Shown piece after piece: positions 1 to 7,778 of a stretch of DNA of 10,122 nucleotides. Source of the stretch: Leptospira haakeii (GTDB lineage: Bacteria > Spirochaetota > Leptospiria > Leptospirales > Leptospiraceae); the NCBI RefSeq assembly GCF_002812045.1, contig NZ_NPEG01000025.1, positions 1 through 10,122 of the forward strand. The letters run 5' to 3'. Every line of letters starts with the position of its first letter. Within the stretch, counting starts at the first letter, position 1. Made by a program: the position numbers and the translations under genes. The notes below the pieces were generated by a model, which was given only the letters and a program-made list of their open reading frames with translations, ran no database searches and had not been told where the DNA came from.

Positions 1-681
1 CTACGTTCCGTACTAATTCGTTCTATTCTGGTATTCACTGTTTTCTTCGTGGTAGCTTTATATTTCGGAGAAGAACTTCATAAGATAGTTATTAAACCGT
101 ACAAGAACATTTTGGGAGAATCTGCAACATTCTACCAAATCAAACTCATGGCTCCTTTCATGGTTTATCTAAGAACAGGGTTTATGGTTTCTATCTTGAT
201 CACCTTCCCTTTCGCCCTGGCCTTTTTATGGGGATTTGTTTCTCCAGCCTTAGAACCAAGAACCGCAAGACTCGGAAAAGCACTCATTGCATTTTCTACG
301 ATTCTGTTTTGGTTAGGGGTCTGGTTATGCTGGGCACAAGCATTCGAAAGTTTTCTAAAAATATTTTTAGTCACAGTCCGCCCGCTTGATATTGAAACCA
401 GGCTTCCTATAGATGAATACTATGACGTATTCTTCAATATGCATTTAATCTTCGGATTGTCTTTTCAACTTCCTGTGATCATGGTGTTATTAGCTGCGGT
501 CGGGATATTAAAACTTTCCTTCTTACTCAAACATTGGAGAGAAGCATTCATAGGGATCGCATTTGCAGCAGCGGTATTATCTCCTGGACCCGATGTGATT
601 TCCATGTTAATGTTATTCGTCCCATTATTGGTCCTATTTGGGATCTCATTGGTACTAATCGCAATCATAGAGAGAAAATGA
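1..681 (+). CDS. tatC: TatC, Sec-independent protein translocase subunit (5' end cut off)
   Basis: Inner-membrane subunit of the twin-arginine translocase; it recognises twin-arginine signal peptides and with TatA/TatB exports folded proteins. The reading frame is open from base 1 and starts with LRSVLIRS, matching the part of TatC just after the N-terminal HLxEL motif, so the true start lies upstream and the GTG at 49 is internal. About 226 residues are visible of a family length near 250. Family landmarks in order: a periplasmic [14 protein letters not shown] segment, WGFVSPAL, the FGLSFQLPV segment near the fifth membrane helix, and [10 protein letters not shown] before the last helix. Six membrane helices fit the hydrophobic pattern. 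The position aligned without gaps to E. coli Glu103 (in PALYKHERR) reads Thr here (PALEPRTAR), although a nearby Glu exists. The last codons carry an SD-like AGAGAGA for the next gene, one base away, which suggests cotranscription. Confidence 0.95.
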   Translation, partial: LRSVLIRSILVFTVFFVVALYFGEELHKIVIKPYKNILGESATFYQIKLMAPFMVYLRTGFMVSILITFPFALAFLWGFVSPALEPRTARLGKALIAFSTILFWLGVWLCWAQAFESFLKIFLVTVRPLDIETRLPIDEYYDVFFNMHLIFGLSFQLPVIMVLLAAVGILKLSFLLKHWREAFIGIAFAAAVLSPGPDVISMLMLFVPLLVLFGISLVLIAIIERK

Positions 682-682
682 A

Positions 683-1783
683 TTGTTTCCGAATCTTCAA
701 TCCAAACATAAATTAGCATTCGCCTCTTTTACCGCTTCTTTTGTATTATTTTTATCTTATCTACTTTTGGATGATTTTCTTTTCGGGGAAGAGATCAGAA
801 AAGAATTAAGAGCATTTGTTTGGATCCGGCTTGGAGTCGGACTTTCCTTTTCCATTGTACTTGGATTTCTCACCTACTTTCTTATAAATTTAAGTTTTAA
901 ATCTCTCAAATCAATTTCTCAACTTTTGCAGAATTGGTCCCAAGACGTATATGAAGATTCCGGAGAATCAGAAAGAGGCGATGAATTAGGAGAGCTTGCT
1001 CGACATTTCCGCATTGCCCTTTACCAGAAAAAAACTAAAGAAGAAACTGTTTCTCAAGAATCCTTAAACAAAAAGGAAAGAGAACTTTCGGACAAGATCC
1101 AAAAATTTTTCCATAAGATCAGACTTCATAAGATCAAAAACCTGGACATCACTGTTTTTCCCCGTTCCTCCGATAGCGGGGAATCAGACTATGCAAATAT
1201 CATTCCGACTGCTGACGGCTGTTTCGGAGTATTGGCAGGTTTTCCGAATCACGGAGCAATCGAATCTTCTTTCAAGGCAAGAATAGAAGGTATGATCTCG
1301 CTCGCTCAGGAAACCACAGGTCTGAGGGGAGAAGATCTACTTTATAAAATAGATAGAGCTCTCAGATCCACACCCATCTCTTATCTAAATCTTACATTAT
1401 TTTATTTAGAAACTAGAAATGGAGAAGCGGGTATACTCCAGTTCCAAAAACTGCCTGCACTTGTTCAAAAAAGTGGAAAAACGAATATATTACCGATCTC
1501 TAAACAAGTATTCTACGATTTCAGAAGTTCTACAAGAGATGTAAAAAAGATCCAAATCAGGCCTGGAGAATATTTGGTCTTCCTGAGTGATAGACTGACC
1601 GAACTTACTAGCTCAGCAGGAGTCGCCCCACTTCTGATCCAACTCCAAAACTGGAGTGCAGGCAGAGATTATAAAAACTCTAGGGAACTTACATTGGACT
1701 TCGGAAGATTTTTAGAAATGGAATCCGGCAAAAAAGGACTATCCAAAGCGGCAATCCTTACTGTTGGAAGAGTTAGAGATTAA
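683..1783 (+). CDS. Membrane HAMP plus SpoIIE/PP2C-like domain protein, probably degenerate phosphatase
   Basis: A 366-residue protein. Two hydrophobic helices (about 10-34 and 45-70) are followed by a HAMP-like stretch (about 71-115, with DELGEL..HF), a charged likely coiled-coil linker (115-150) and a C-terminal domain (about 153-363) with the outline of SpoIIE/RsbU-type PP2C phosphatases. In that family three acidic motifs bind metal: GGDYYD, GDVSGHG and YSDGxTE, plus a late DD before the last strand. Here they read ESDYAN (167-172), AGFPNHG (185-191), LSDRLTE (301-307) and LSKAAILTV (353-361), so the central Asp and the late DD appear lost. It may be a pseudophosphatase sensor or scaffold, or bind an anti-sigma antagonist without catalysis. 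The TTG start at 683 follows AGAGAGA (669-675). An ATG at 678 overlaps the tatC stop but is in another frame and ends after 12 codons. The family assignment is from motif shape only; the specific role is unknown. Confidence 0.75.
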   Translation: MFPNLQSKHKLAFASFTASFVLFLSYLLLDDFLFGEEIRKELRAFVWIRLGVGLSFSIVLGFLTYFLINLSFKSLKSISQLLQNWSQDVYEDSGESERGDELGELARHFRIALYQKKTKEETVSQESLNKKERELSDKIQKFFHKIRLHKIKNLDITVFPRSSDSGESDYANIIPTADGCFGVLAGFPNHGAIESSFKARIEGMISLAQETTGLRGEDLLYKIDRALRSTPISYLNLTLFYLETRNGEAGILQFQKLPALVQKSGKTNILPISKQVFYDFRSSTRDVKKIQIRPGEYLVFLSDRLTELTSSAGVAPLLIQLQNWSAGRDYKNSRELTLDFGRFLEMESGKKGLSKAAILTVGRVRD

Positions 1784-1786
1784 ACC

Positions 1787-1855
1787 ACAGACCACAGCCT
1801 AATATAATTTTTCCGAAATAATAGAAAAAGTAAAACAGTTCTCCTTGTAGTCTGT
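1787..1855. repeat. Imperfect inverted repeat after the HAMP/SpoIIE-like gene
   Basis: ACAGACCACA (1787-1796) can pair with TGTAGTCTGT (1846-1855), 9 of 10 positions, across a 49-base AT-rich loop. It begins four bases after the stop codon. It could be a weak end-of-operon structure or a decayed copy of the CACGGAG-type hairpin at 3011-3062, since both have a CTCC..TG...TCTGT right arm. There is no clear U-tract and the long loop makes it a weak terminator. Confidence 0.25.
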
Positions 1856-1880
1856 CTAATCTCCTGAAAAATCAGTTCGG

Positions 1881-1908
1881 AAATTCGCCGAATCCGATTT
1901 TCGAATTT
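1881..1908. repeat. Inverted repeat upstream of the alcohol dehydrogenase gene
   Basis: AAATTCG (1881-1887) is perfectly mirrored by CGAATTT (1902-1908) with a 14-base spacer, and a nested TTCGG (1876-1880) / CCGAA (1888-1892) pair overlaps it. It lies about 50 bases before the dehydrogenase start, where an operator could sit. No convincing -35/-10 pair was found: TTGAAA at 1917-1922 lacks a matching -10 box. Chance is possible in AT-rich DNA. Confidence 0.25.
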
Positions 1909-1956
1909 CTCACCACTTGAAATTCATCCAATATTCCAAAACAAACGAGGAAGAAA

Positions 1957-3003
1957 ATGATCCAAGCAAAAGGTTATGCCGCCGCTATTGCAAAGGCTCC
2001 TTTAGCACCTTTTCAATTCGATAGAAGAGATGCAAAAGAAGAAGATGTAGTCATCGATATTCAATACTGTGGTATCTGTCATTCGGATATACACCAGGCA
2101 AGAGACGAATGGGGAGGATCTATATTCCCAATGGTTCCGGGCCACGAGATCACAGGTGTTGTTTCCAAAGTCGGTTCAAAGGTTACCAAATTTAAAGTAG
2201 GAGATAAGGTAGGAGTCGGATGTTTTGTAGACTCTTGTAGAGAATGTGAACATTGCAAAGCAGGCTTGGAACAATTCTGTGAAACCGGAATGAGCGCCAC
2301 TTATAATGGAAGAGAGCAGGATAGAAAAACCCCGACCTATGGCGGATATTCAAATAAGATCGTTGTAGATCAAAATTATGTATTAAGAATTCCTGATAAT
2401 CTTCCTTTGGATGCTGCGGCTCCCCTACTTTGTGCAGGGATCACTCTATATTCTCCGCTTGCTCATTGGAAAGCGGGCCCTGGCAAAAAAGTAGCCATCA
2501 TTGGACTTGGTGGCCTAGGTCATATGGGTGTAAAAATCGCTCATGCTTTAGGCGCAGAAGTTACAGTACTAAGCCAATCCAATAAAAAAGAAGCAGATGC
2601 AAAACGTCTAGGCGCGGACCATTTTTATGCTACTTCAGAAAAAAGCACGTTCAGCAAACTAAGAGGAAGTTTTGATCTGATCATCAATACTGTTTCTATG
2701 CCTTTGGACTGGAATGCTTACCTAAGTTTATTAAGAGTAGACGGTTCTATGGTTGTGGTTGGTGTTCCAGAGGAACAAGTACCGATCGGGGCATTCTCTT
2801 TGATCGGCGGCCGTAAAAGTCTGGCAGGCTCTCTAATCGGAGGGATCGCCGAAACACAGGAGATGTTAGATTTCTGCGGAAAGCATAATATCACCAGTGA
2901 TATAGAACTAATCTCCATCCAAAAAGTAAACGATGCTTACGAAAGGGTCGTTAAAAGTGATGTACGTTACAGATTTGTGATAGATATCGCTAGCTTAAAT
3001 TAA
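1957..3003 (+). CDS. Zinc-dependent NAD(P)H alcohol dehydrogenase (cinnamyl alcohol dehydrogenase/YahK type)
   Basis: A medium-chain dehydrogenase that interconverts alcohols and aldehydes in the cytoplasm. The 348 residues are full family length. The catalytic zinc ligands fit Cys41 (CGICHSD, 38-44), His63/Glu64 (PGHE) and Cys159 (LLCAG). The structural zinc is held by Cys94, Cys97, Cys100 and Cys108. The Rossmann glycine motif GLGGLG is at 183-188. The end of the second Rossmann strand reads VLSQSNKK (204-211) with no acidic residue, which favours NADPH over NADH, as in the YahK/CAD branch that reduces aldehydes. The physiological substrate cannot be read from sequence; aldehyde detoxification is plausible. 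The ATG at 1957 has a good ribosome-binding sequence GAGGAAG (1947-1953). It stands alone: a 173-base gap precedes it and a strong hairpin follows within 10 bases of the stop. Confidence 0.92.
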   Translation: MIQAKGYAAAIAKAPLAPFQFDRRDAKEEDVVIDIQYCGICHSDIHQARDEWGGSIFPMVPGHEITGVVSKVGSKVTKFKVGDKVGVGCFVDSCRECEHCKAGLEQFCETGMSATYNGREQDRKTPTYGGYSNKIVVDQNYVLRIPDNLPLDAAAPLLCAGITLYSPLAHWKAGPGKKVAIIGLGGLGHMGVKIAHALGAEVTVLSQSNKKEADAKRLGADHFYATSEKSTFSKLRGSFDLIINTVSMPLDWNAYLSLLRVDGSMVVVGVPEEQVPIGAFSLIGGRKSLAGSLIGGIAETQEMLDFCGKHNITSDIELISIQKVNDAYERVVKSDVRYRFVIDIASLN

Positions 3004-3010
3004 AACAAAG

Positions 3011-3062
3011 TTTCGCACGGAGTCACGGAGTTTAAGCTCTTCTCCGTGGCCTCTGTGCGAAA
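3011..3062. terminator. Strong bidirectional hairpin between convergent adh and clpX
   Basis: The left arm (3011-3030) and right arm (3042-3062) pair around an 11-base loop (3031-3041): 7 bp next to the loop, a small A/GC internal loop, then about 12 bp including one G-U pair, ending TTTCGCAC / GTGCGAAA. It sits 7 bases after the dehydrogenase stop and 8 bases before the clpX stop on the other strand, the right place to end both transcripts. Each side has only short T or A runs, so efficiency is uncertain. The tandem CACGGAG units within the left arm resemble a dispersed repeat type rather than a random terminator. Confidence 0.7.
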
Positions 3063-3070
3063 TCGTGTTA

Positions 3071-4342
3071 TTAAGCGATTTTTGGTTCTTTTTTCAGAAC
3101 TAGTTTAGGAGGTTTGGTTCCGGTTACTGCATCTTCAGTGATGATCACTTCTTCTACATCTTTACGAGAAGGAATTTCATACATCAGATCCAGCATTAGA
3201 TTTTCCACAATAGCGCGTAGTCCTCTAGCTCCGGATGCTCTTTCAATTGCAAGCTGAGCGATCTTGTCAATCGCAGCTTCTTCAAAGGAAAGTTTTACAT
3301 TTTCCATTTCTAGGATCTTAGTGTACTGGCGTAAGATTGCGTTTTTAGGCTCTTTGAAAATACGTTTGAGCATTTCTACACTTAAATCTTGCAGAGTAGC
3401 GATCACCGGCATACGGCCGATAAACTCAGGGATCAGTCCGAACTTCATCAAGTCTTCAGGGATTACTCGAGCTAAAATTTCACCTTTGCTCTCGTCTCTT
3501 AAGATTTTGCCGTCTTTTTCATCGCTACCGAATCCGATTGTTTTTACACCGGTTCTGGTTTTGATGATATTATCCAGGTCAACGAATGCTCCACCTAGAA
3601 TAAATAGGATATTTTTAGTATCTACTTGCAGATATTCCTGGTGAGGATGTTTTCTTCCACCCTGAGGAGGAACGTTCGCTACGGTTCCTTCTATAATTTT
3701 TAAAAGTGCTTGTTGTACACCTTCTCCACTCACGTCTCTTGTGATGGATGCGCTGTCAGATTTGCGAGCGATCTTATCTACTTCGTCTATATAGATGATC
3801 CCGATCTCCGCTTTTTTGATATCATTGTCTGCGTTTTGGATCAGCTTGAGGATGATGTTTTCGACATCTTCTCCTACGTATCCAGCTTCGGTAAGTGCAG
3901 TAGCATCTACGATCGCAAATGGAACCTTGATGATCTTCGCAAGAGTTTGAGCGAGTAAGGTTTTTCCGGAACCTGTAGGTCCAATTAGAAGAATATTCGA
4001 TTTTTCTAATTCGATATCAGCTTTTTTGTCTTTAAGATAAATTCTTTTATAGTGATTATAAACAGCAACGGACAAAGCTTTTTTAGCATGGTCTTGTCCG
4101 ATTACGTATTGGTCTAGGATCGCTTTGATCGCTGCAGGATTAGGGACTTCTCCCAAAAGTTCTGTGCGTTCTTTTTCCTGCTCAGGTTCTTCCGCAATAA
4201 TCTCATTACAAAGTGAGATACATTCGTCGCAAATATAAACACCTGGACCGGCAACCAGTCGTTTTACGGAGTCTTGTTCTTTTCCGCAGAACGAACAAAA
4301 TAATTTTTGTTTATTATTGGTTCCGGTCGGTTTTTTTGCCAC
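3071..4342 (-). CDS. clpX: ClpX, ATP-dependent unfoldase subunit of ClpXP
   Basis: An AAA+ hexameric unfoldase that recognises tagged or specific substrates and threads them into ClpP. The 423 residues are typical length. The N-terminal zinc-binding domain has Cys16, Cys19, Cys38 and Cys41. Walker A is GPTGSGKT (121-128), the pore loop GYVG (154-157), Walker [10 protein letters not shown] (182-190), the RKH substrate loop 230-232, the ClpP-docking IGF loop 269-271, the arginine-finger region EFIGR (306-310) and sensor-2 GAR (371-373). All key residues are present. The start is GTG (4342-4340), preceded by AGGGGG (4353-4348), a strong ribosome-binding sequence in the 12-base gap after clpP. 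It is the last gene of the leftward block and ends at the shared hairpin. The identification is secure. Confidence 0.98.
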   Translation of the reverse strand: MAKKPTGTNNKQKLFCSFCGKEQDSVKRLVAGPGVYICDECISLCNEIIAEEPEQEKERTELLGEVPNPAAIKAILDQYVIGQDHAKKALSVAVYNHYKRIYLKDKKADIELEKSNILLIGPTGSGKTLLAQTLAKIIKVPFAIVDATALTEAGYVGEDVENIILKLIQNADNDIKKAEIGIIYIDEVDKIARKSDSASITRDVSGEGVQQALLKIIEGTVANVPPQGGRKHPHQEYLQVDTKNILFILGGAFVDLDNIIKTRTGVKTIGFGSDEKDGKILRDESKGEILARVIPEDLMKFGLIPEFIGRMPVIATLQDLSVEMLKRIFKEPKNAILRQYTKILEMENVKLSFEEAAIDKIAQLAIERASGARGLRAIVENLMLDLMYEIPSRKDVEEVIITEDAVTGTKPPKLVLKKEPKIA

Positions 4343-4354
4343 GGGATCCCCCTA

Positions 4355-4948
4355 TCAGTTCTTTTGACGCTCTATAGAAATTACAGAATCGATGATCCCG
4401 TATTTTTGGGCCTCTTCTGGAGTCATGTAAAGATCCCTTTCGGTATCCTTTTGCACTTCTTCCACAGATTTGCCTGTGTGTTTAGCGTACAAACCGTTTA
4501 ACACCTGTTTTAATTTCAGAACTTCCTTAGCTTGGATAGCGATATCAGAAGCCTGGCCGGTTGCTCCTCCGGTTGGTTGGTGCATCATAATTCTGGAATG
4601 AGGAAGAGCGGACCTTTTGCCCTTTGCCCCGCCTGCCAGAAGAAGTGCCGCCATAGAAGAAGCCTGACCAATACAAAGTGTACGAACGTCTGCCTTAATA
4701 TACTGCATAGTGTCGTAAATGGCAAGCCCGGAAGATACATATCCGCCTGGGGAATTCAGGTATAAGTAGATGTCCCTGTCTGGATTTTCCGCGTCCAGGA
4801 ACAGTAGTTGTGCGATGATCACGTTTGCGTAATCGTCAGAAATTGCGTCACCTAGAAAGATAATTCTGTCCTTTAAGAGGCGGGAAAATACGTCATACCG
4901 CATTTCTCCGCGTCCGGTTTGCTCTATAACTGTAGGAATTATTGCCAT
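4355..4948 (-). CDS. clpP: ClpP, ATP-dependent Clp protease proteolytic subunit
   Basis: A serine peptidase that forms the tetradecameric proteolytic chamber; with ClpX (or ClpA/ClpC elsewhere) it degrades unfolded or tagged proteins in the cytoplasm. At 197 residues it is the usual length. The catalytic triad is visible: Ser98 (GQASSM, 94-99), His123 (MMHQP, 121-125) and Asp172 (TERDLY, 169-174). The NSPGG oxyanion-region motif is at 65-69. A short N-terminal stretch before VIEQTGRGE resembles the usual processed leader. Its ATG overlaps the 3' end of tig by 10 bases and is preceded by GGAG inside tig, so translation is probably coupled to tig. Leptospires usually carry a second clpP elsewhere (recalled knowledge), so this is the tig/clpX-linked copy. 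Confidence 0.98.
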   Translation of the reverse strand: MAIIPTVIEQTGRGEMRYDVFSRLLKDRIIFLGDAISDDYANVIIAQLLFLDAENPDRDIYLYLNSPGGYVSSGLAIYDTMQYIKADVRTLCIGQASSMAALLLAGGAKGKRSALPHSRIMMHQPTGGATGQASDIAIQAKEVLKLKQVLNGLYAKHTGKSVEEVQKDTERDLYMTPEEAQKYGIIDSVISIERQKN

Positions 4949-6327
4949 ACTTCTCCAGTTTCCTTATTAGAAAGGAATTCCTTTAGCTGACGGATACTCA
5001 TCTTCTCGTTGTATTTCTTTTCTACAAGCTGGAAGAGGGTATCGTCTATCTTTTTTGCTAAAAAATTGTCCCGGTAAGTTTCCAGAAGTTTACCTTTTTC
5101 CAATTCTTTTTTAAAATCGGCGTCAGGCATACCATATCTTGAGGCAAGGGTCGAGATTTCGCGGTCGAAATCCTCGTCCGTTAAAACAATATTCTCCGTA
5201 GATGCCAGTTTCTGTCTGGAGAAGTATCCTTTGAGTCTATTTTCCGCGATGGTTTTAAAGGAATCCCTAACTTCTTCTAAAGGTTTTCCCACCATTTCCG
5301 CGTATTTTTCGATACTTGGGATCTGTTCTTTAGGAATTCTGGCCTGGCCTCTTCCTAAAACATCCTGCATCATATTCTGATACACGTGTTCTGATTCTTC
5401 GGTAAGATATGACTCAGGGAATACAAACTTGGAATCTGCTACCAGTTCCTTGTAAATCTCTTCCATCTTCTTATTTTTTACAGCTTCAGTATAATTCTTT
5501 TGAAGATCGGTTTTGACCTTATCTTTCAAAACTTGTAAAGAAGAAGATCCGTCATATTCGCTCGCCAGATCATCGTCCAGTTCAGGAAGGACCTCTTTGT
5601 AGATCGCCTTTAAGGTCATGGCGAATTCCATTTTTTTGCCGGCCAGATCTTCTCTTGGATAATCGTTAGGGTAAGTATAGGAGAAGTTTTTGGTCTCTCC
5701 AGTCTTGATGCCGTACAGGTTGTCGTCAAAACCAGGAAGATTATTAGCTTCTCCTAATTTATAATCACTTGAACCGTTTTTAGCGTTTTTAGGCTCCTGC
5801 CCGTCTTCCTTCACTTCGAATTCCATATCTACGATGTCGCCGTTCTCGGCTCCTTCGCTTGGCTCTCTCAGAAGTTTTCTAGCAAGTTGTTTACGAACAA
5901 ACTGAAGTTCCTCGGTGATATCCTCGTCGGTCACTTGTACTTCAGGAAGTTTGATCTTGATCTTTTTGTATTTCCCTAAGGAAACTTCCGGATCAGTATC
6001 ATAGACCGCAGTTGCCACTAAACTTTTTTCAGGAACATAGTCCTCTACAGTAAATTTAGGGAAACGTACAATCTTGTGTTCCAGCTTCCCGGAAAGGTCA
6101 CTGACAGTTTCTAATAATAGAAGATTGATTGCGTCGTTCGCTACCGAGTCTCCCAAATGGCGTTTTACCATTTCGATCGGTGCTTTTCCGGGACGGAAAC
6201 CCGGGATCTTGAGATCCTTTTGTTTTTCTTTATAAGTCTTTTCGAACGCCTTTTCTAGATCGTTCTTATCAAAGGTTAACTTAAGGTCTACGGATGCGTT
6301 TTGATTTTTCTTTGTCTTGAATTCCAT
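4939..6327 (-). CDS. tig: Trigger factor, ribosome-bound chaperone and peptidyl-prolyl isomerase
   Basis: Binds near the nascent-chain exit of the ribosome and helps new proteins fold. The 462 residues are somewhat longer than the E. coli protein. The N-terminal ribosome-binding domain carries the signature GFRPGKAP (43-50; GFRxGKxP family motif). An FKBP-like isomerase domain spans roughly 158-245, beginning [12 protein letters not shown] and including [15 protein letters not shown]. The charged helical C-terminal chaperone domain fills the rest. The ATG at 6327 gives the expected [10 protein letters not shown] start. The upstream SD is poor (only GAGA), and the 37-base leader after the tRNA contains a 7-bp hairpin (6339-6363). 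It is the first protein gene of the tig-clpP-clpX set, a common bacterial order, and lies directly downstream of tRNA-Gly on the same strand. Confidence 0.97.
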   Translation of the reverse strand: MEFKTKKNQNASVDLKLTFDKNDLEKAFEKTYKEKQKDLKIPGFRPGKAPIEMVKRHLGDSVANDAINLLLLETVSDLSGKLEHKIVRFPKFTVEDYVPEKSLVATAVYDTDPEVSLGKYKKIKIKLPEVQVTDEDITEELQFVRKQLARKLLREPSEGAENGDIVDMEFEVKEDGQEPKNAKNGSSDYKLGEANNLPGFDDNLYGIKTGETKNFSYTYPNDYPREDLAGKKMEFAMTLKAIYKEVLPELDDDLASEYDGSSSLQVLKDKVKTDLQKNYTEAVKNKKMEEIYKELVADSKFVFPESYLTEESEHVYQNMMQDVLGRGQARIPKEQIPSIEKYAEMVGKPLEEVRDSFKTIAENRLKGYFSRQKLASTENIVLTDEDFDREISTLASRYGMPDADFKKELEKGKLLETYRDNFLAKKIDDTLFQLVEKKYNEKMSIRQLKEFLSNKETGEVWQ

Positions 6328-6338
6328 GGTCTCAGAAG

Positions 6339-6363
6339 ACAGAAGGCGGAGGACGACTTCTGT
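6339..6363 (-). promoter_or_regulatory. Small hairpin in the tig leader, between tRNA-Gly and tig
   Basis: On the - strand ACAGAAG and CTTCTGT form a perfect 7-bp inverted repeat around an 11-base loop, starting two bases after the mature tRNA 3' end and ending 11 bases before the tig ATG. A second CTTCTG copy follows directly, so the left arm could pair with either. There is no U-tract, so a terminator role is unlikely. It may mark a tRNA 3' processing site or a tig leader structure. Confidence 0.35.
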
Positions 6364-6364
6364 A

Positions 6365-6454
<90 letters not shown>

Positions 6455-6498
6455 TTTTCTCTCCCAAACCCCATGTAAATCGGTTTTTGATCGGAAAC

Positions 6499-7110
6499 TT
6501 AGGACTTTGGGAGGTTTAGGTCCTCGGGAGAATTTAGGTTGATAAAGGAGGATTTTTCCATTTCTGGAATATCCAAAAGACTAGGATTTCCATTTTCTAT
6601 TAGAGTTTTAGGAGAAAATGAATTTAATCTGCCTTCTTCAAATTCTTGGAATAAAAAGCGTAGGTATTCGGAAGAATAAAGACCGCATAACGGTTCAACC
6701 CCTTCTTCAGTTTGGTAAAAAACTCCTGAACCTACCATTTCTTTTTTTGAATATAATCTAGCTAAAGTTTTGGTCCTCATATAAGGAAGATCAACCGCTA
6801 ATACCAAAAATTTTTTTATATTAGGATCGTTTTGGAAAAGAAGGAAGGAACTGAGAATACCTTGTAGCGGGCCTTCTATGCCTGAGATCGAGTCGGAAAC
6901 CAGAAACTCATTCGAAACATGTTTGGAATATTCTACCCTTTGTTCTTCTCGAATAGAGACTAATACATTCTTACATAGGAATTTTAGTTTTTTATAAGAT
7001 TCTAAAAGGAAAAATTTTTGGCTTTTTAAAGATAAGAAGGATTTATCCCTTCCCATTCTGGAACTTTTTCCACCTGCAAGCACGATCCCTACGGAATCAA
7101 TGGCTCTCAT
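6499..7110 (-). CDS. mobA: MobA, molybdenum cofactor guanylyltransferase
   Basis: Transfers GMP from GTP to molybdopterin cofactor to make the guanine dinucleotide form (MGD) used by DMSO-reductase-type enzymes. From the ATG at 7110 it has 203 residues, normal for MobA. The nucleotide-binding motif LAGGKSSRMGRDK is at 11-23, a GPLQGI segment at about 80-85 (usually GPLAGI), the metal-binding Asp in AVDLPYM at about 107, and FINLNSPEDL near the C terminus, matching the family NxNTPEDL. A longer frame reaches a TTG at 7146, but the ATG at 7110 is preceded by GAAGGG at good spacing and sits 5 residues before the conserved core, so I prefer it. It overlaps the end of moaE by 14 bases, as expected for a coupled operon. 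Last Moco gene before the tRNA. Confidence 0.93.
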   Translation of the reverse strand: MRAIDSVGIVLAGGKSSRMGRDKSFLSLKSQKFFLLESYKKLKFLCKNVLVSIREEQRVEYSKHVSNEFLVSDSISGIEGPLQGILSSFLLFQNDPNIKKFLVLAVDLPYMRTKTLARLYSKKEMVGSGVFYQTEEGVEPLCGLYSSEYLRFLFQEFEEGRLNSFSPKTLIENGNPSLLDIPEMEKSSFINLNSPEDLNLPKS

Positions 7111-7534
7111 GTACACAGCCCTTCGACCACTCGGAAGAACCGTCAAAATAAAATTCCTTTTTCCAGATCGGGACCTCGTGTTTTACTCGGTCTATGATAT
7201 AACGATTGGATTCATAAGCCTCTGCCCTATGTATGGATCCTGTTTCTACTATCACTGCAATCTCAGAAATTCCTAATTTTCCGACTCTATGTATACAGTT
7301 TGTATAAAGAAGGTCCCATTTTTTTCGAGCATCCGCAAGAATATTCAAGATCATCTCGTTTGCCATAGGAGCATATGCTTCGTATTCCAGATGAGTGACC
7401 TTCTTTCCTTCATTTAGATTTCGGACAATCCCTGAGAACACCACAAGACCACCCATTTCAGGAATATCAGGTAACTCTGAAGAAACAAAAATGGGAGAAG
7501 AAGATATATGAGAATAGGATTCTAAAACGGACAT
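7097..7534 (-). CDS. moaE: MoaE, molybdopterin synthase catalytic subunit
   Basis: The large subunit of molybdopterin synthase; with thiocarboxylated MoaD it converts cyclic pyranopterin monophosphate into molybdopterin. From the ATG at 7534 it has 145 residues, usual length. Visible family motifs: GGLVVFSGIVR (28-38), the HRVG segment (82-85), SIHRAEA (about 101-107), and the active-site lysine region RVKHEVPIWKKEF (116-128) with Lys118 and Lys125/126. The frame extends to a GTG at 7546, but that codon has only pyrimidine-rich sequence upstream, whereas the ATG at 7534 follows GGCGG, supplied by the last two codons of moaD. It begins one base after the moaD stop and overlaps mobA at its end, so the four genes are tightly coupled. 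Confidence 0.93.
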   Translation of the reverse strand: MSVLESYSHISSSPIFVSSELPDIPEMGGLVVFSGIVRNLNEGKKVTHLEYEAYAPMANEMILNILADARKKWDLLYTNCIHRVGKLGISEIAVIVETGSIHRAEAYESNRYIIDRVKHEVPIWKKEFYFDGSSEWSKGCVHESH

Positions 7535-7535
7535 A

Positions 7536-7778
7536 TCAACCGCCACTAGAAGGAGGAAGTACTGCCACCACCGAACCTTCCTTCAAAATAAAATCATCAC
7601 TTACAATGGATTGGTTCACTGCAAATCTACTAACTTTTAAAATAGATTCTGAACCTGGGTTTTTTCGAGTAAGAATTTCACGAAGATGGACAATAGAATC
7701 CCCTTCGGAAACTTCTATTTTTTTAAGATCCGGAAAATGATCTTTGACTGCGGCGAAAAACAAAAGTTGAATATCCAT
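7536..7778 (-). CDS. moaD: MoaD, molybdopterin synthase sulfur-carrier subunit
   Basis: A small ubiquitin-fold protein of 80 residues. Its C-terminal Gly-Gly (79-80, in LPPSSGG) is adenylated by MoeB and then converted to the thiocarboxylate that donates sulfur to molybdopterin. The order of hydrophobic strands and the PPSSGG tail fit MoaD and the ThiS family; position between moaA and moaE decides for MoaD. Its ATG directly abuts the moaA stop (TAG then ATG, no gap), with AGGCGGG from the moaA tail as the only nearby SD-like sequence. The last codons GGC GGT likewise lie just before the moaE start. Confidence 0.93.
   Translation of the reverse strand: MDIQLLFFAAVKDHFPDLKKIEVSEGDSIVHLREILTRKNPGSESILKVSRFAVNQSIVSDDFILKEGSVVAVLPPSSGG

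Noticed and set aside
49..681. tatC as a complete gene starting with GTG at 49
   Set aside because: The frame is open to base 1 and the upstream codons ([12 protein letters not shown]) match the conserved TatC N-terminal helix, so 49 is internal.
3264..3958. Two + strand open frames (3264-3644 and 3710-3958) opposite clpX
   Set aside because: They lie wholly within the strongly conserved clpX coding sequence on the other strand and their translations show no recognisable domain.
6339..6363. Rho-independent terminator between tRNA-Gly and tig
   Set aside because: The 7-bp stem is followed by CTTCTGAGACC rather than a U-tract, and it would cut tig from its upstream region.
7111..7146. N-terminal extension of mobA from a TTG start at 7146
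   Set aside because: The 12 extra residues are not MobA-like, and the ATG at 7110 has a well-spaced GAAGGG before it.
7535..7546. GTG start for moaE at 7546
   Set aside because: Upstream is pyrimidine-rich without an SD; the ATG at 7534 follows GGCGG. Not fully excluded.
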